A stretch of 64,000 bases of DNA from Bacillota bacterium (GTDB taxonomy: Bacteria > Bacillota > Clostridia > Lachnospirales > Lachnospiraceae), in NCBI GenBank assembly GCA_023399055.1, contig JAEWQV010000016.1:310001-374000 (forward strand), in the 5' to 3' direction. Numbering within the stretch: position 1 is the stretch's first letter; every line of letters begins with the position of its first letter. Positions 8,690 to 17,228 of the stretch are shown piece after piece. The notes below the pieces were generated by a model, which ran no database searches, was not told the origin of the DNA, and saw nothing but the letters and a program-made list of their open reading frames with translations. The position numbers were made by a program, and so were the translations under genes.

Positions 8690-9571
8690 ATGAGTTTTAT
8701 TTCTTATTTAATTAAAGGAATCAGTCTTGGGAGTGTATACTCTATCATTGCACTTGGATATACAATGGTATATGGAATTGCTAAAATGCTGAACTTTGCA
8801 CATGGCGATGTTATTATGGTCGGTGGTTTTGTTATCTTTACGTCTATGAGTGCGATGGGATTAAATCCTGTAATTGCAGTTCCTATAGCAATTATTTTTT
8901 GTACCATTTTAGGTATCACTATAGAGCGTGTAGCGTATAAGCCACTTCGAAAGGCTTCTTCTTTGGCTGTATTAATTACTGCCATTGGTGTGAGTTATCT
9001 TTTACAAAACATTGCACTTTTAGTCTTTGGTGCAGATGCAAAATCATTTACTTCTGTAATTACAGTACCACCATTAAAATTAGCGGATGGTGCATTAACA
9101 ATATCAGGTGAGACCTTGGTTACTATTCCATTATGCTTGCTTATTATGATTGTATTAACCCTTTTTATTAAGAAATCCAGGACAGGTCGCAGTATGCTTG
9201 CGGTATCCGAAGATAAAGATGCAGCAGTACTGATGGGTGTCAATGTGAATAAGACTATCGCGATTACCTTTGCGATTGGCTCTGCTCTTGCAGCGGTTGC
9301 AAGTGCGCTTATGTTTTCTTCCTATCCAAGTCTTACTTCAACCTCAGGTGCTATGCCTGGTATCAAAGCCTTTGTGGCTGCGGTATTTGGTGGAATTGGT
9401 TCCATACCAGGAGCTATGATCGGTGGAATTTTGCTGGGAGTAATTGAAATCTTGGGAAGAGCTTATATTTCTTCACAGCTAGCAGATGCAATTGTATTTA
9501 TGATATTAATTCTTGTTCTTCTTGTTAAACCAACGGGTATCCTTGGTAAGAAGATGCAAGAGAAGGTGTAG
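8690..9571 (+). CDS. livH: Branched-chain amino-acid type ABC permease LivH
   Basis: This 293-residue inner-membrane permease has about eight hydrophobic segments and the family hallmark ALGYTMVYGIAKMLNFAHGD near the N-terminus (residues about 21-40). KPLRKASSLAVLITAIG and AVFGGIGSIPGAMIGG follow in the expected places. It pairs with LivM to form the pore. I chose the ATG at 8690, preceded by a weak GACGGGGG site; an in-frame TTG 48 bases earlier would add a Cys-rich stretch not seen in the family. LivM begins nine bases after the stop. Confidence 0.93.
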   Translation: MSFISYLIKGISLGSVYSIIALGYTMVYGIAKMLNFAHGDVIMVGGFVIFTSMSAMGLNPVIAVPIAIIFCTILGITIERVAYKPLRKASSLAVLITAIGVSYLLQNIALLVFGADAKSFTSVITVPPLKLADGALTISGETLVTIPLCLLIMIVLTLFIKKSRTGRSMLAVSEDKDAAVLMGVNVNKTIAITFAIGSALAAVASALMFSSYPSLTSTSGAMPGIKAFVAAVFGGIGSIPGAMIGGILLGVIEILGRAYISSQLADAIVFMILILVLLVKPTGILGKKMQEKV

Positions 9572-9580
9572 GTGGGGAAC

Positions 9581-10663
9581 ATGTCAAAAGGAAAAGTATT
9601 TCATCAAATGAATAAATCCACTCGTACCAATCTTATAACGATTGGGATTATCGTTATTGTATATATTGTTTGTCAGATTATGATAGCAACTGGAATGATG
9701 TCCAACCTAATGCAGGGCTTGTTAATTCCATTGTGCTACTATTCCATTTTAGCAGTGTCCTTAAACCTTACGGTTGGTATTCTGGGCGAGTTGAGCTTAG
9801 GTCATGCTGGTTTCATGTGCGTGGGGGCCTTCAGTGGTGCATTGTTTTCAAAAACCATGATTGATGTTATTCCTAATACCTTTCTTCGTTTTACACTTGC
9901 AATTATAATTGGAGCGATCCTTGCAGGAGCCTTTGGTGTTTTAATCGGCGTTGTTGTATTAAGACTTCGTGGGGATTATCTGGCAATTGTAACCCTTGCC
10001 TTTGGTGAGATTGTGAAAAATGTTATTAATGTTATTAATCTCGGAATCGATAAGAATGGTCTTCATTTTTCGATGGTAGATGCAACGCATCTAAATCTGG
10101 CAGAGGGTGGAGAACTTTTGATTGGAGGAGCGAAAGGTGTTTCTGGAACTCCAAAGGATTCTACCTTTACAGTTGCTGTAATCTTATTAATCATAGTATA
10201 TTTAATTATCTCAAACTTAATAAATTCACGTTCCGGTCGTGCTATCATGGCAATTCGTGATAACCGTATTGCGGCTGAATCAGTAGGTATTGATATTACG
10301 AAATTTAGAATTCTTGCCTTTTCCTTATCGGCAGCTATGGCAGGTGTGGCAGGTGTGCTTTACTCCCATAACTTATCAACTTTAGTAGCTACTCCAAAGA
10401 ATTTTGGTTATAATATGTCAATTATGATTCTGGTTTTTGTCGTACTTGGTGGAATTGGTAATATTCGTGGATCCATCATTGCAGCTGTTGTATTGACACT
10501 CCTTCCAGAGTACTTACGATTTATGTCAAATTATCGTATGTTAATCTATGCAATTGTCTTAATTGTAATGATGATTTTTAATTGGAATCCAACCCTGATC
10601 GCATGGCGTAAGAATCATCCAATTAACCTTGGATCACTATTTAAGAAGAAGAGGGAGGCATAA
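9581..10663 (+). CDS. livM: Branched-chain amino-acid type ABC permease LivM
   Basis: This 360-residue permease has about nine to ten membrane segments. Family marks are LNLTVGILGELSLGHAGFM, LRLRGDYLAIVTLAFGEI, AIRDNRIAAESVGIDITKFR (the ATPase-contacting EAA-like loop) and VVLGGIGNIRGSIIAA. The ATG at 9581 has GGTGGGG three bases upstream. An in-frame GTG at 9572 is possible but leaves no ribosome site. It is coupled to livH (nine-base gap) and livG (four-base gap). Confidence 0.93.
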   Translation: MSKGKVFHQMNKSTRTNLITIGIIVIVYIVCQIMIATGMMSNLMQGLLIPLCYYSILAVSLNLTVGILGELSLGHAGFMCVGAFSGALFSKTMIDVIPNTFLRFTLAIIIGAILAGAFGVLIGVVVLRLRGDYLAIVTLAFGEIVKNVINVINLGIDKNGLHFSMVDATHLNLAEGGELLIGGAKGVSGTPKDSTFTVAVILLIIVYLIISNLINSRSGRAIMAIRDNRIAAESVGIDITKFRILAFSLSAAMAGVAGVLYSHNLSTLVATPKNFGYNMSIMILVFVVLGGIGNIRGSIIAAVVLTLLPEYLRFMSNYRMLIYAIVLIVMMIFNWNPTLIAWRKNHPINLGSLFKKKREA

Positions 10664-10667
10664 AGTT

Positions 10668-11426
10668 ATGGCAATGTTAACAGTTAAGAACTTAGGTATC
10701 TCCTTCGGTGGTTTAAGAGCGGTTGATTCCATTGACCTTACGATTGAAAAGGGAGAGTTATATGGACTCATTGGTCCCAATGGAGCAGGCAAAACAACTG
10801 CCTTTAATTTGCTCACCGGTGTTTACAAACCAGATGCTGGTGTGGTTACTTTGGATGGCGTAGATATTACTGGACTTAGCACAATAGAAATTAATAAAGC
10901 TGGTATTGCAAGAACCTTTCAAAATATTAGATTATTCAAAGCTTTATCGGTACTGGATAATGTTAAATTAGGACTTCACAATAACAATCGATATTCGACA
11001 CTGGCTGGTATCCTTCGACTGCCGATCTTCTTTAAAACAGAAAAACAGATGAACGAACGTGCGATGGAAATCCTTAAGGTATTTGATTTGGATAAGGAAG
11101 CACATTTATTATCCGCTAATCTTCCCTATGGTAAGCAAAGAAAGCTTGAGATTGCAAGAGCGCTTGCAACAAATCCGAAGCTTTTGCTCCTTGATGAGCC
11201 TGCGGCAGGTATGAATCCTTCTGAAACAGAAGAATTAATGAAAACAATTACTTTGATTCGTAAGAAATATGATGTTACAATATTATTGATAGAGCATGAC
11301 ATGAAGCTTGTAGCAGGCATCTGCGAGAAAATTTTTGTATTGAACTTTGGTATGGAACTAGCAAACGGATTACCTGGAGATGTACTTAATAATCCAGAGG
11401 TAATCAAAGCATATCTAGGGGAATAA
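10668..11426 (+). CDS. livG: Branched-chain amino-acid type ABC ATPase LivG
   Basis: This 252-residue nucleotide-binding subunit has Walker A GPNGAGKTT, a Q-loop in ARTFQNIRLF, a degenerate signature LPYGKQRKLEIARAL (LivG proteins carry this YGxQR variant) and Walker B LLLLDEPAAGM. The late AYLGE ending is typical of the family. The ATG at 10668 has GAGGGAGG nine bases upstream. It forms the ATPase pair with LivF. Confidence 0.94.
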   Translation: MAMLTVKNLGISFGGLRAVDSIDLTIEKGELYGLIGPNGAGKTTAFNLLTGVYKPDAGVVTLDGVDITGLSTIEINKAGIARTFQNIRLFKALSVLDNVKLGLHNNNRYSTLAGILRLPIFFKTEKQMNERAMEILKVFDLDKEAHLLSANLPYGKQRKLEIARALATNPKLLLLDEPAAGMNPSETEELMKTITLIRKKYDVTILLIEHDMKLVAGICEKIFVLNFGMELANGLPGDVLNNPEVIKAYLGE

Positions 11427-11443
11427 TGGAGGAATTATAAGCA

Positions 11444-12148
11444 ATGCTGGAAGTTAAGAATTTGCAGGTTTATTATGGAGTAATTCAAGCAATTAAGGAT
11501 GTTTCCTTTAAAGTAAATGAAGGTGAAGTTATAGCTCTAATTGGAGCAAATGGTGCAGGAAAAACTACCATTTTGCACACGATAACTGGACTTATATCCG
11601 CCAAAAGCGGTGAGGTAATCTTTGAAGGTCAAGACCTTCAGAAAATTCCTCCCCATAAGATTGTTCCTCTAGGAATTGCTCATGTACCGGAGGGCAGACA
11701 TGTATTTGCACAGCTGACTGTATATGAGAATCTTTTGATGGGTGCCTTTACCCGTAAGGATAAGCATGAAATTGAAGAATCTATGGAGAGTGTTTACAAG
11801 AGATTTCCTAGATTAAGAGAGCGTAAGAACCAGTTATCAGGTACACTTAGCGGCGGTGAGCAGCAAATGCTTGCTATGGGACGTGCCTTAATGTCGAAAC
11901 CAAGAATTATTCTTATGGATGAACCATCCATGGGACTATCACCAATTCTCGTAGGTGAAATATTTGATATAATTAAGAGTATCAGTGCAAGTGGAACCAC
12001 AGTTTTACTTGTTGAACAGAATGCAAAGAAGGCGTTATCCATTTCGAATCGTGCCTATGTTCTTGAGACAGGTAAGATTGTACTTTCTGGTGATGCGGAT
12101 AAACTAATGAATGATGAGTCTGTTAAAAAAGCTTATCTGGGTGAATAA
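11444..12148 (+). CDS. livF: Branched-chain amino-acid type ABC ATPase LivF
   Basis: This 234-residue ATPase has Walker A GANGAGKTT, the LivF mark VPEGRHVFAQLTVYENLLMG, signature LSGGEQQMLAMGRAL and Walker B IILMDEPSMGLSP. It lies 17 bases after livG with TGGAGG upstream. It completes the five-gene importer and, like LivG, ends in AYLGE. Confidence 0.95.
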   Translation: MLEVKNLQVYYGVIQAIKDVSFKVNEGEVIALIGANGAGKTTILHTITGLISAKSGEVIFEGQDLQKIPPHKIVPLGIAHVPEGRHVFAQLTVYENLLMGAFTRKDKHEIEESMESVYKRFPRLRERKNQLSGTLSGGEQQMLAMGRALMSKPRIILMDEPSMGLSPILVGEIFDIIKSISASGTTVLLVEQNAKKALSISNRAYVLETGKIVLSGDADKLMNDESVKKAYLGE

Positions 12149-12279
12149 TCCGGATAAAGAGCTCATAGGTTACATAGTAGAGATGTAAAATTCCTATGGC
12201 ATTGTAAATGGTAATCAGAGTCATGAAGAAAGAACTTGTAGAAAATGCAAGATTATACCAAGAAAGGTATGGTATTAGT

Positions 12280-12900
12280 ATGAAACACTATGTGATTACA
12301 ATTGCAAGAGGATATGGAAGTGGCGGAAGAACGATTGGTAAGATGCTTTCAGAAGAACTCGGTATTCCTTATTATGATAGGGATCTTCTACGTTTTGCCT
12401 CGGATGACAGTGGTATTAACGAACGGTTATTTGCGAAAGCAGATGAAAAGTTAAAGAAGAGTCTGTTGTTTCGTATAGCAAGCAATGTTTATAAAGGTGA
12501 ATTAATTCCACCGGATAGTGATGATTTTGTTTCCAACGATAATCTTTTTAACTACCAAGCAAAGATTATTAAAGAATTAGCAGAAAATGAGACCTGTATC
12601 ATTATTGGTCGTTGTGCAGATTTTATTCTGAAAGACAATCCAAATGTAGTTCGTGTGTTTGTTCATGCACCGCTTGAGGATTGTGTGAAAACGCTGAAGG
12701 ATATGTTTGGGAAACCAGAAAAAGAGTTGGAGAAACAGATAGCTTCCATTGATAAGCATAGAGCCGAATATTATAAGTATTATACAGGACGTAATTGGGA
12801 AGATGCTAAGAATTATGATCTGTGTCTGAACAGCAGCAATCTTGGTTTCCAAAAATGTGTGGAGATTGTAAAATCCTATTTGGATATTAGAGCACGGTAA
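12280..12900 (+). CDS. Cytidylate-kinase-like family protein
   Basis: The 206-residue protein begins MKHYVITIARGYGSGGRTIG, the start expected for the cytidylate-kinase-like family (Cytidylate_kin2). Its nucleotide loop, GYGSGGRTIGK, differs from the usual GxxGxGK[ST] of true CMP kinases. Later segments are IPYYDRDLLRFAS, IIGRCADFIL and VRVFVHAPLEDCVKTL. In-frame starts at 12208 and 12223 would add a short N-terminal extension; no clear ribosome site decides this (AGAAAGG lies 12 bases before 12280). It follows livF by about 130 bases and shares its terminator. The real substrate of this family is not settled; a nucleoside monophosphate kinase role is inference. Confidence 0.75.
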   Translation: MKHYVITIARGYGSGGRTIGKMLSEELGIPYYDRDLLRFASDDSGINERLFAKADEKLKKSLLFRIASNVYKGELIPPDSDDFVSNDNLFNYQAKIIKELAENETCIIIGRCADFILKDNPNVVRVFVHAPLEDCVKTLKDMFGKPEKELEKQIASIDKHRAEYYKYYTGRNWEDAKNYDLCLNSSNLGFQKCVEIVKSYLDIRAR

Positions 12901-13010
12901 TAGTTGTTAGCCGGATATACGTTAATGCTAAAATGTTAGTTGTAGTTAGTATATTTGGTATAGCCAGTATAGGCAGACTTAATGGACTAGGATAAATTAA
13001 TAAAGCTTAG

Positions 13011-13042
13011 GGGTTACGGAGTGATTTGCCGTAACCCTTTTT
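13011..13042 (+). terminator. Terminator of the liv / cytidylate-kinase-like unit
   Basis: GGGTTACGG at 13011-13019 pairs with CCGTAACCC at 13029-13037, followed by TTTTT. The gap from here to 13401 holds no gene that I trust; a 72-codon open frame at 13049-13267 has no ribosome site and no recognisable content. Confidence 0.88.
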
Positions 13043-13303
13043 AAAAATATGAGTAACTGTTCAAAACCAAGAAGAATATTCAATAAATCAGCCGTGAAAG
13101 CTTGCTTTCTAAGAATGATTTTATACAAGATGAACAACAAGTCGTTTCACTTGTCATGTATTCCTGTTTTGCGAGAACCAAACAGCGAGGAAACCACAGG
13201 TTTGGAGAGTGGTTCTGCACTACATAGATATGAAGCTGACTTAGGAATTTGTATTGCGATAGAATAAAGAGTGTGCTATACTTTCAGAAAATTTACTAAA
13301 CTG

Positions 13304-13328
13304 TAACTGTTCAATAAATTTACAGTTA
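13304..13328. repeat. Palindrome TAACTGT-N11-ACAGTTA upstream of the aminotransferase
   Basis: A perfect 7-bp inverted repeat with an 11-base spacer lies 73 bases before the aminotransferase ATG. The same arms with the same spacer length recur at 30247-30271 in the threonine synthase leader. It could be a regulator site or a small dispersed hairpin. Confidence 0.5.
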
Positions 13329-13401
13329 TAAGGGCATCTTCAATGCCAATGTGAACAAAATGGATAATAAATAGTTACAATATTCTTTTTGGAGGTGTAA
13401 G

Positions 13402-14595
13402 ATGATATCAGAAAAGATGATAGCATTGGTTCAGAATAGTTCCATGATCCGAGCAATGTTTGAAGAAGGCAAGCGTTTATCAGAGCTTCATGGAGCAGAC
13501 AAAGTATATGATTTTAGTCTGGGTAATCCAAGTGTGGAACCACCCCTGGAAATAAAACAAGCCTTACTAGAAGTAATTCAGGAAGAAAATCCGAATGTTG
13601 TACATGGATATATGAATAATTCTGGTTATGAAGATGTTCGTACAGCCATTGCAAATTCAATTAATCAAAAACACGGGACTTCCTTTCATCATAACAACAT
13701 TGTTATGACCGTAGGTGCGGCAGGAGGATTAAATGTAATACTTAAGACTCTGTTAAATCCAGGTGATGAAGTGGTGACCTTCGCTCCATTTTTTGGTGAG
13801 TATCGTAATTACGTAAATAACTTTGATGGGAATTTGGTAGTTGTACCACCTAATCTAATTGATTTTCAACCCAGTGCTGAAGAATTTGAAAAACATATTA
13901 CAGCCAAAACAAAGGCGGTAATAATTAATACCCCGAATAATCCAACCGGTGTTATTTACAGTGAAGCTACGATTAAAATTATTTCAGATATATTAATAAA
14001 GAAAGAGAAGGAATTTGGTATTACTATCTACCTAATAGCGGATGAACCATACCGCGAATTGGTCTATGGAGGGATAGAGGTTCCTTACCTGACCAAGTAC
14101 TACCATAATACGATTGTTGCATATTCCTATAGTAAGTCACTTTCACTTCCGGGAGAAAGGATTGGATATTTGGTATTACCGGATCAACTCGCGGACAGTG
14201 AGAATGTCATAGCTGCGGCGAATGTTGCAAATAGAATTCTAGGCTATGTTAATGCGCCTTCCTTAATGCAACGTGCTGTTGCAAAATGTTTGGAGGCAAA
14301 GGTGGATGTGGAAGTCTATAATCGTAACAGAGAACTAATTTACACTAGTTTAACCTCATATGGTTATGAATGTGTAAAACCACAGGGAGCATTTTATCTC
14401 TTTGTAAAGGCTTTGGAGGAAGATGATAAGGCATTTGCAGAGGCGGCAAAGAAGTATAATATATTAATTGTGCCGGGATCTGCCTTTGGCTGTCCTGGAT
14501 ATTGCAGAATTGCTTACTGTGTAGATTACGGGGTTATTGAGCGTTCATTACCTGGATTTCTTGCGTTAGCAAAAGAATATAGTAGTATATCATAA
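13402..14595 (+). CDS. PLP-dependent aminotransferase, class I/II fold
   Basis: This 397-residue fold-type I enzyme has the N-terminal DFSLGNPSVEPP, the cofactor-binding GAAGGLN, substrate and ring contacts NTPNNPTGVIYSE and ADEPYRELVYGG, and the Schiff-base lysine in YSYSKSLSLPGERIGYLV. The order and length match the aspartate/aromatic aminotransferase subgroup common in Clostridia, which moves an amino group between an amino acid and a 2-oxo acid in the cytoplasm. TTTGGAGG precedes the ATG. Exact specificity cannot be read. It is followed by a structured repeat and then a second aminotransferase (hisC-like). Confidence 0.9.
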   Translation: MISEKMIALVQNSSMIRAMFEEGKRLSELHGADKVYDFSLGNPSVEPPLEIKQALLEVIQEENPNVVHGYMNNSGYEDVRTAIANSINQKHGTSFHHNNIVMTVGAAGGLNVILKTLLNPGDEVVTFAPFFGEYRNYVNNFDGNLVVVPPNLIDFQPSAEEFEKHITAKTKAVIINTPNNPTGVIYSEATIKIISDILIKKEKEFGITIYLIADEPYRELVYGGIEVPYLTKYYHNTIVAYSYSKSLSLPGERIGYLVLPDQLADSENVIAAANVANRILGYVNAPSLMQRAVAKCLEAKVDVEVYNRNRELIYTSLTSYGYECVKPQGAFYLFVKALEEDDKAFAEAAKKYNILIVPGSAFGCPGYCRIAYCVDYGVIERSLPGFLALAKEYSSIS

Positions 14596-14602
14596 AGTAT
14601 AG

Positions 14603-14800
14603 TATGATTTGAGCGTCAAAAGCCAATCTAGTCTATAAATGATGAATAAGCCAGCATCTATATCTAGCTAGACTTGCCTTACCATTCCATGAATTGCCTA
14701 AAAAGAGGCAATTCATAGATGCCGGTCTGCGCTATCTGGATATAGATATAGTCATATTCATCCCTTCCAGTTTTAGGAGGCTTTTAACACTCAAATCATA
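14603..14800 (+). repeat. Long structured intergenic element, first family, copy A
   Basis: About 198 bp bounded by near-perfect 22-base inverted arms (14603-14624 and 14779-14800, 20 of 22 paired). Inside are a second stem GATGAATA/TATTCATC, a third ATCTATATC/GATATAGAT, then the invariant ACTTGCCTTACC, a hairpin closing on GCCTAAAAAGAGGC, and the invariant GCCGGTCTGCGC. Copies B and C share the invariant blocks but have different stem sequences that still pair. It fills the space between the two aminotransferase genes and encodes no protein. Possible natures: structured RNA, transcription terminator, or a non-autonomous mobile repeat. Confidence 0.8.
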
Positions 14801-14885
14801 ATATTCGGTTATGAAGGATGAGGTATCGAATTAATTATATATAGGAAAGGATAGCAGTCAAATCATCGACTGCAAAGGTAAATAT

Positions 14886-15968
14886 ATGAAGCCTTGGGAG
14901 AAGAATATTCGAAATGTCGTTCCTTATGTTGCTGGTGAACAGCCCAGCAAGAAGGATATGGTGAAGTTAAATACCAATGAGAATCCGTATCCACCTGCAC
15001 CTGGAGTACAAAGAATACTATCAGAAATAAATACAGATCTTCTAAGGCTTTATCCGGACGGAAATGCGCAGCCGCTTGTGAAAGAGTTAGCACATTTTTA
15101 TAAGGTAAGAGAGGAACAACTCTTTGTTGGAGTTGGCTCTGATGATGTACTTGCAATGGCTTTCCTTACATTTTTTAATTCTGAACAACCAATTATTTTC
15201 CCGGATATTACTTATTCCTTCTATAGAGTTTGGTGCGATTTGTTTAAAATTCCTTATCAGACACAACCCTTGGATGATAACTTTCATATTAAATTAGAAG
15301 ATTATAATAAGGAAAATGGCGGTGTGGTTATAGCAAATCCCAATGCACCCTCCTCAATCTATGCGAACCTTTCTGTAATAGAGGAAATAATTAAAAGGAA
15401 CCAGGACTCTATTGTAATCATCGATGAAGCTTACATTGATTTTGCAGGGGAATCTGCAATAAACTTGATTGAAAAGTATGATAATTTATTGGTGGTTCAG
15501 ACTTTTTCCAAATCACGTTCCATGGCAGGAATGAGAATTGGTTTTGCAATGGGTAATCCAATACTGATTAGTGCACTTAATAACGTGAAAAACTCCTATA
15601 ATTCCTATACCATGAATTTAACTTCCATCCTGGCTGGTGTTGAAGCCGTAAAGGATACTAAGTATTTTGAGGAAGGAATAGAAAAGGTTGTTGAGGTGAG
15701 AACCTTTACCGAGCAAAAGCTTAGTGAACTGGGATTTACGTTTCCAAAATCAGCAACTAATTTTATCTTTGCGACCCATGAAAAGGTGCCAGCAAAGACA
15801 ATACTTGAGCACTTAAGAAATCAAAATATATATGTACGTCATTTTAATGTACCTAGAATAGATAACTATCTTCGTATCACAATTGGTACGAAGGAAGAGA
15901 TGGAAAGGCTGCTGGTTTGTTTGCAGGCGCTTCTTGATTCAAGCTTTATAAGTCAATCTAATCTCTAA
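14886..15968 (+). CDS. hisC: Histidinol-phosphate aminotransferase-like enzyme
   Basis: This 360-residue fold-type I PLP enzyme matches HisC in length. Marks are KLNTNENPYPPAPGV, GSDDVLAMAFLTFF, ANPNAPSSIY, VIIDEAYIDFAG, the lysine in TFSKSRSMAGMRIGFAMG and FVRHFN-like VRHFNVPRIDNYLRIT. HisC converts imidazole-acetol phosphate and glutamate to histidinol phosphate, but no other his gene is nearby, so it may serve another aminotransfer (some paralogues act on aromatic amino acids). The last six codons (SQSNL and stop) lie inside repeat copy B, so the element provides the C-terminus. Only a weak AAGGTAAAT ribosome site is visible. Confidence 0.88.
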   Translation: MKPWEKNIRNVVPYVAGEQPSKKDMVKLNTNENPYPPAPGVQRILSEINTDLLRLYPDGNAQPLVKELAHFYKVREEQLFVGVGSDDVLAMAFLTFFNSEQPIIFPDITYSFYRVWCDLFKIPYQTQPLDDNFHIKLEDYNKENGGVVIANPNAPSSIYANLSVIEEIIKRNQDSIVIIDEAYIDFAGESAINLIEKYDNLLVVQTFSKSRSMAGMRIGFAMGNPILISALNNVKNSYNSYTMNLTSILAGVEAVKDTKYFEEGIEKVVEVRTFTEQKLSELGFTFPKSATNFIFATHEKVPAKTILEHLRNQNIYVRHFNVPRIDNYLRITIGTKEEMERLLVCLQALLDSSFISQSNL

Positions 15969-16117
15969 ATGATGAATTAACCTGCATATATCCATCTAGA
16001 TTTGCTTTACCATTCTATAGTTGCCTAAAAAGAGGCAGTTCATGATGTCGGTCTGCGCTATCTGGATCTATATGCAGTCATATTCATCCCGTTCAGGTCA
16101 GGAGATTTTTGATACTC
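15951..16117 (+). repeat. Long structured intergenic element, first family, copy B
   Basis: This copy shares AATCTARTCTMTAAATGATG, TTTGCTTTACC (one variant base), GCCTAAAAAGAGGC and GTCGGTCTGCGCTATCTGGAT with copy A. The inner stem is GCATATA/TATATGC rather than copy A's ATCTATATC/GATATAGAT, so pairing is kept although the sequence changed. The right outer arm is present (GGAGATTTTTGATACTC) but its left partner is absent, replaced by the 3' end of hisC. It ends 80 bases before queH. Confidence 0.78.
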
Positions 16118-16196
16118 GAATTATTTCTTAGAAATAATGGATAGATTTATAGTTTTTACAGCTTATCGTAAGCTTTGAGAAAGGTAAGATATTATA

Positions 16197-16841
16197 ATGA
16201 ATTATCAAAAAGAGCTGGATATAATTATTAATCAGCTGGAACAAAAGGAAAGCACTCCAAAATTATTAATTCATAGTTGTTGTGGACCCTGCAGCAGTTA
16301 TGTTCTGGAATATTTGTCAAAGTATTTTGAGATTACAATCTTTTATTATAACCCAAACATTCACCCGCAGGAGGAATTTGTTCGAAGAGCAAAGGAGCAG
16401 GAAGCTTTAATTGACACCATGCAGCTTTCTTCTAAAGTCAAGTTTTTACTGGGTGAATATCATCCTAAGGACTATTATGATAGGATTAAGGGGCTGGAGC
16501 AGGAACCGGAGGGAGGTTTACGATGCTTTGAATGTTATGAAATGCGTCTTCGTGAAGCAGCAAAGCTGGCAAAGGAGCGAGGATTTGATTATTTCACAAC
16601 AACCCTAACCATAAGCCCTCATAAGAATGCAGAGAAACTAAACGAAATTGGGGAAGACTTATCGAAGGAATACCGGATAGACTTTCTGCCCTCTGATTTT
16701 AAAAAGAAAAATGGCTATAAGCGTTCTATTGAGTTATCAAAGGAATATGAATTATATCGACAGGATTATTGTGGTTGTGTTTTCTCAAAGAAAGAAGCAG
16801 ACTTAAGGAGAGAGCAATCCATAGCAAAACAGAGTGAGTAA
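16197..16841 (+). CDS. queH: Epoxyqueuosine reductase QueH
   Basis: This 214-residue enzyme performs the last step of queuosine synthesis in tRNA, reducing epoxyqueuosine. The cluster-binding cysteines are in HSCCGPCSS near residues 23-31, in RCFECYEMRL and in YCGCVFSKKEADLR, the pattern of the QueH (DUF208) family, which replaces QueG in many anaerobes. Between them are FYYNPNIHPQEEF and the long TTTLTISPHKNAE segment. AGAAAGG lies upstream of the ATG. No other queuosine gene is adjacent. Confidence 0.93.
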   Translation: MNYQKELDIIINQLEQKESTPKLLIHSCCGPCSSYVLEYLSKYFEITIFYYNPNIHPQEEFVRRAKEQEALIDTMQLSSKVKFLLGEYHPKDYYDRIKGLEQEPEGGLRCFECYEMRLREAAKLAKERGFDYFTTTLTISPHKNAEKLNEIGEDLSKEYRIDFLPSDFKKKNGYKRSIELSKEYELYRQDYCGCVFSKKEADLRREQSIAKQSE

Positions 16842-16938
16842 AAAATAAGATATATTTTTGGAATTAAAATAGTTATAATCTGATTGAGTAAATTACTTGA
16901 ATAAATTTATTTATTACTAAATATATAAGCAGAACAAT

Positions 16939-16978
16939 AGACCAAAGAACAGCACTTTGCTGTATTCTTTGGTCTTAT
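16939..16978 (+). terminator. Hairpin between queH and feoA
   Basis: AGACCAAAGAA pairs with TTCTTTGGTCT around an inner CAG/CTG step, about 100 bases after queH and 25 bases before feoA. The T-run is poor (TATTC). It can end queH transcription or act as an attenuator before feoAB. Confidence 0.65.
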
Positions 16979-17003
16979 TCGGGAAAATGGAGAGGAAAAG
17001 GGT

Positions 17004-17228
17004 ATGACGTTACAGGAGGCTAAAATTGGAGTTACCTATGTAATTGCTTCTATGGATCTCGATCAGGCTACATCCAGAAGGCTTGGAGTATTGGGACTTA
17101 CAAAGGGGACTAAAATAAAGGTATTAAATCGTAACCTTGGAGGAGCTACTATTCTCATGGTTCGAGGGAGCAGACTTGCTTTAGGAAAGAAAATAACCCA
17201 AACAATACATATGGGGGAGACAGTATGA
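17004..17228 (+). CDS. feoA: FeoA ferrous iron transport accessory protein
   Basis: This 74-residue SH3-like cytoplasmic protein has RRLGVLGLTKGTKIKVLNRN and ALGKKITQTIHM, the usual FeoA pattern. FeoA supports the FeoB iron channel. GAGAGGAAAAGGG precedes the ATG, and the stop overlaps the feoB start by four bases (ATGA), showing translational coupling. No clear Fur box was found upstream. Confidence 0.92.
   Translation: MTLQEAKIGVTYVIASMDLDQATSRRLGVLGLTKGTKIKVLNRNLGGATILMVRGSRLALGKKITQTIHMGETV

Noticed and set aside
13049..13267. 72-codon open frame between the liv unit and the aminotransferase
   Set aside because: No ribosome site, no recognisable protein pattern, and composition like the surrounding non-coding DNA.
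14863..15156. Minus-strand open frame opposite hisC
   Set aside because: It overlaps well-supported hisC codons and has no ribosome site.
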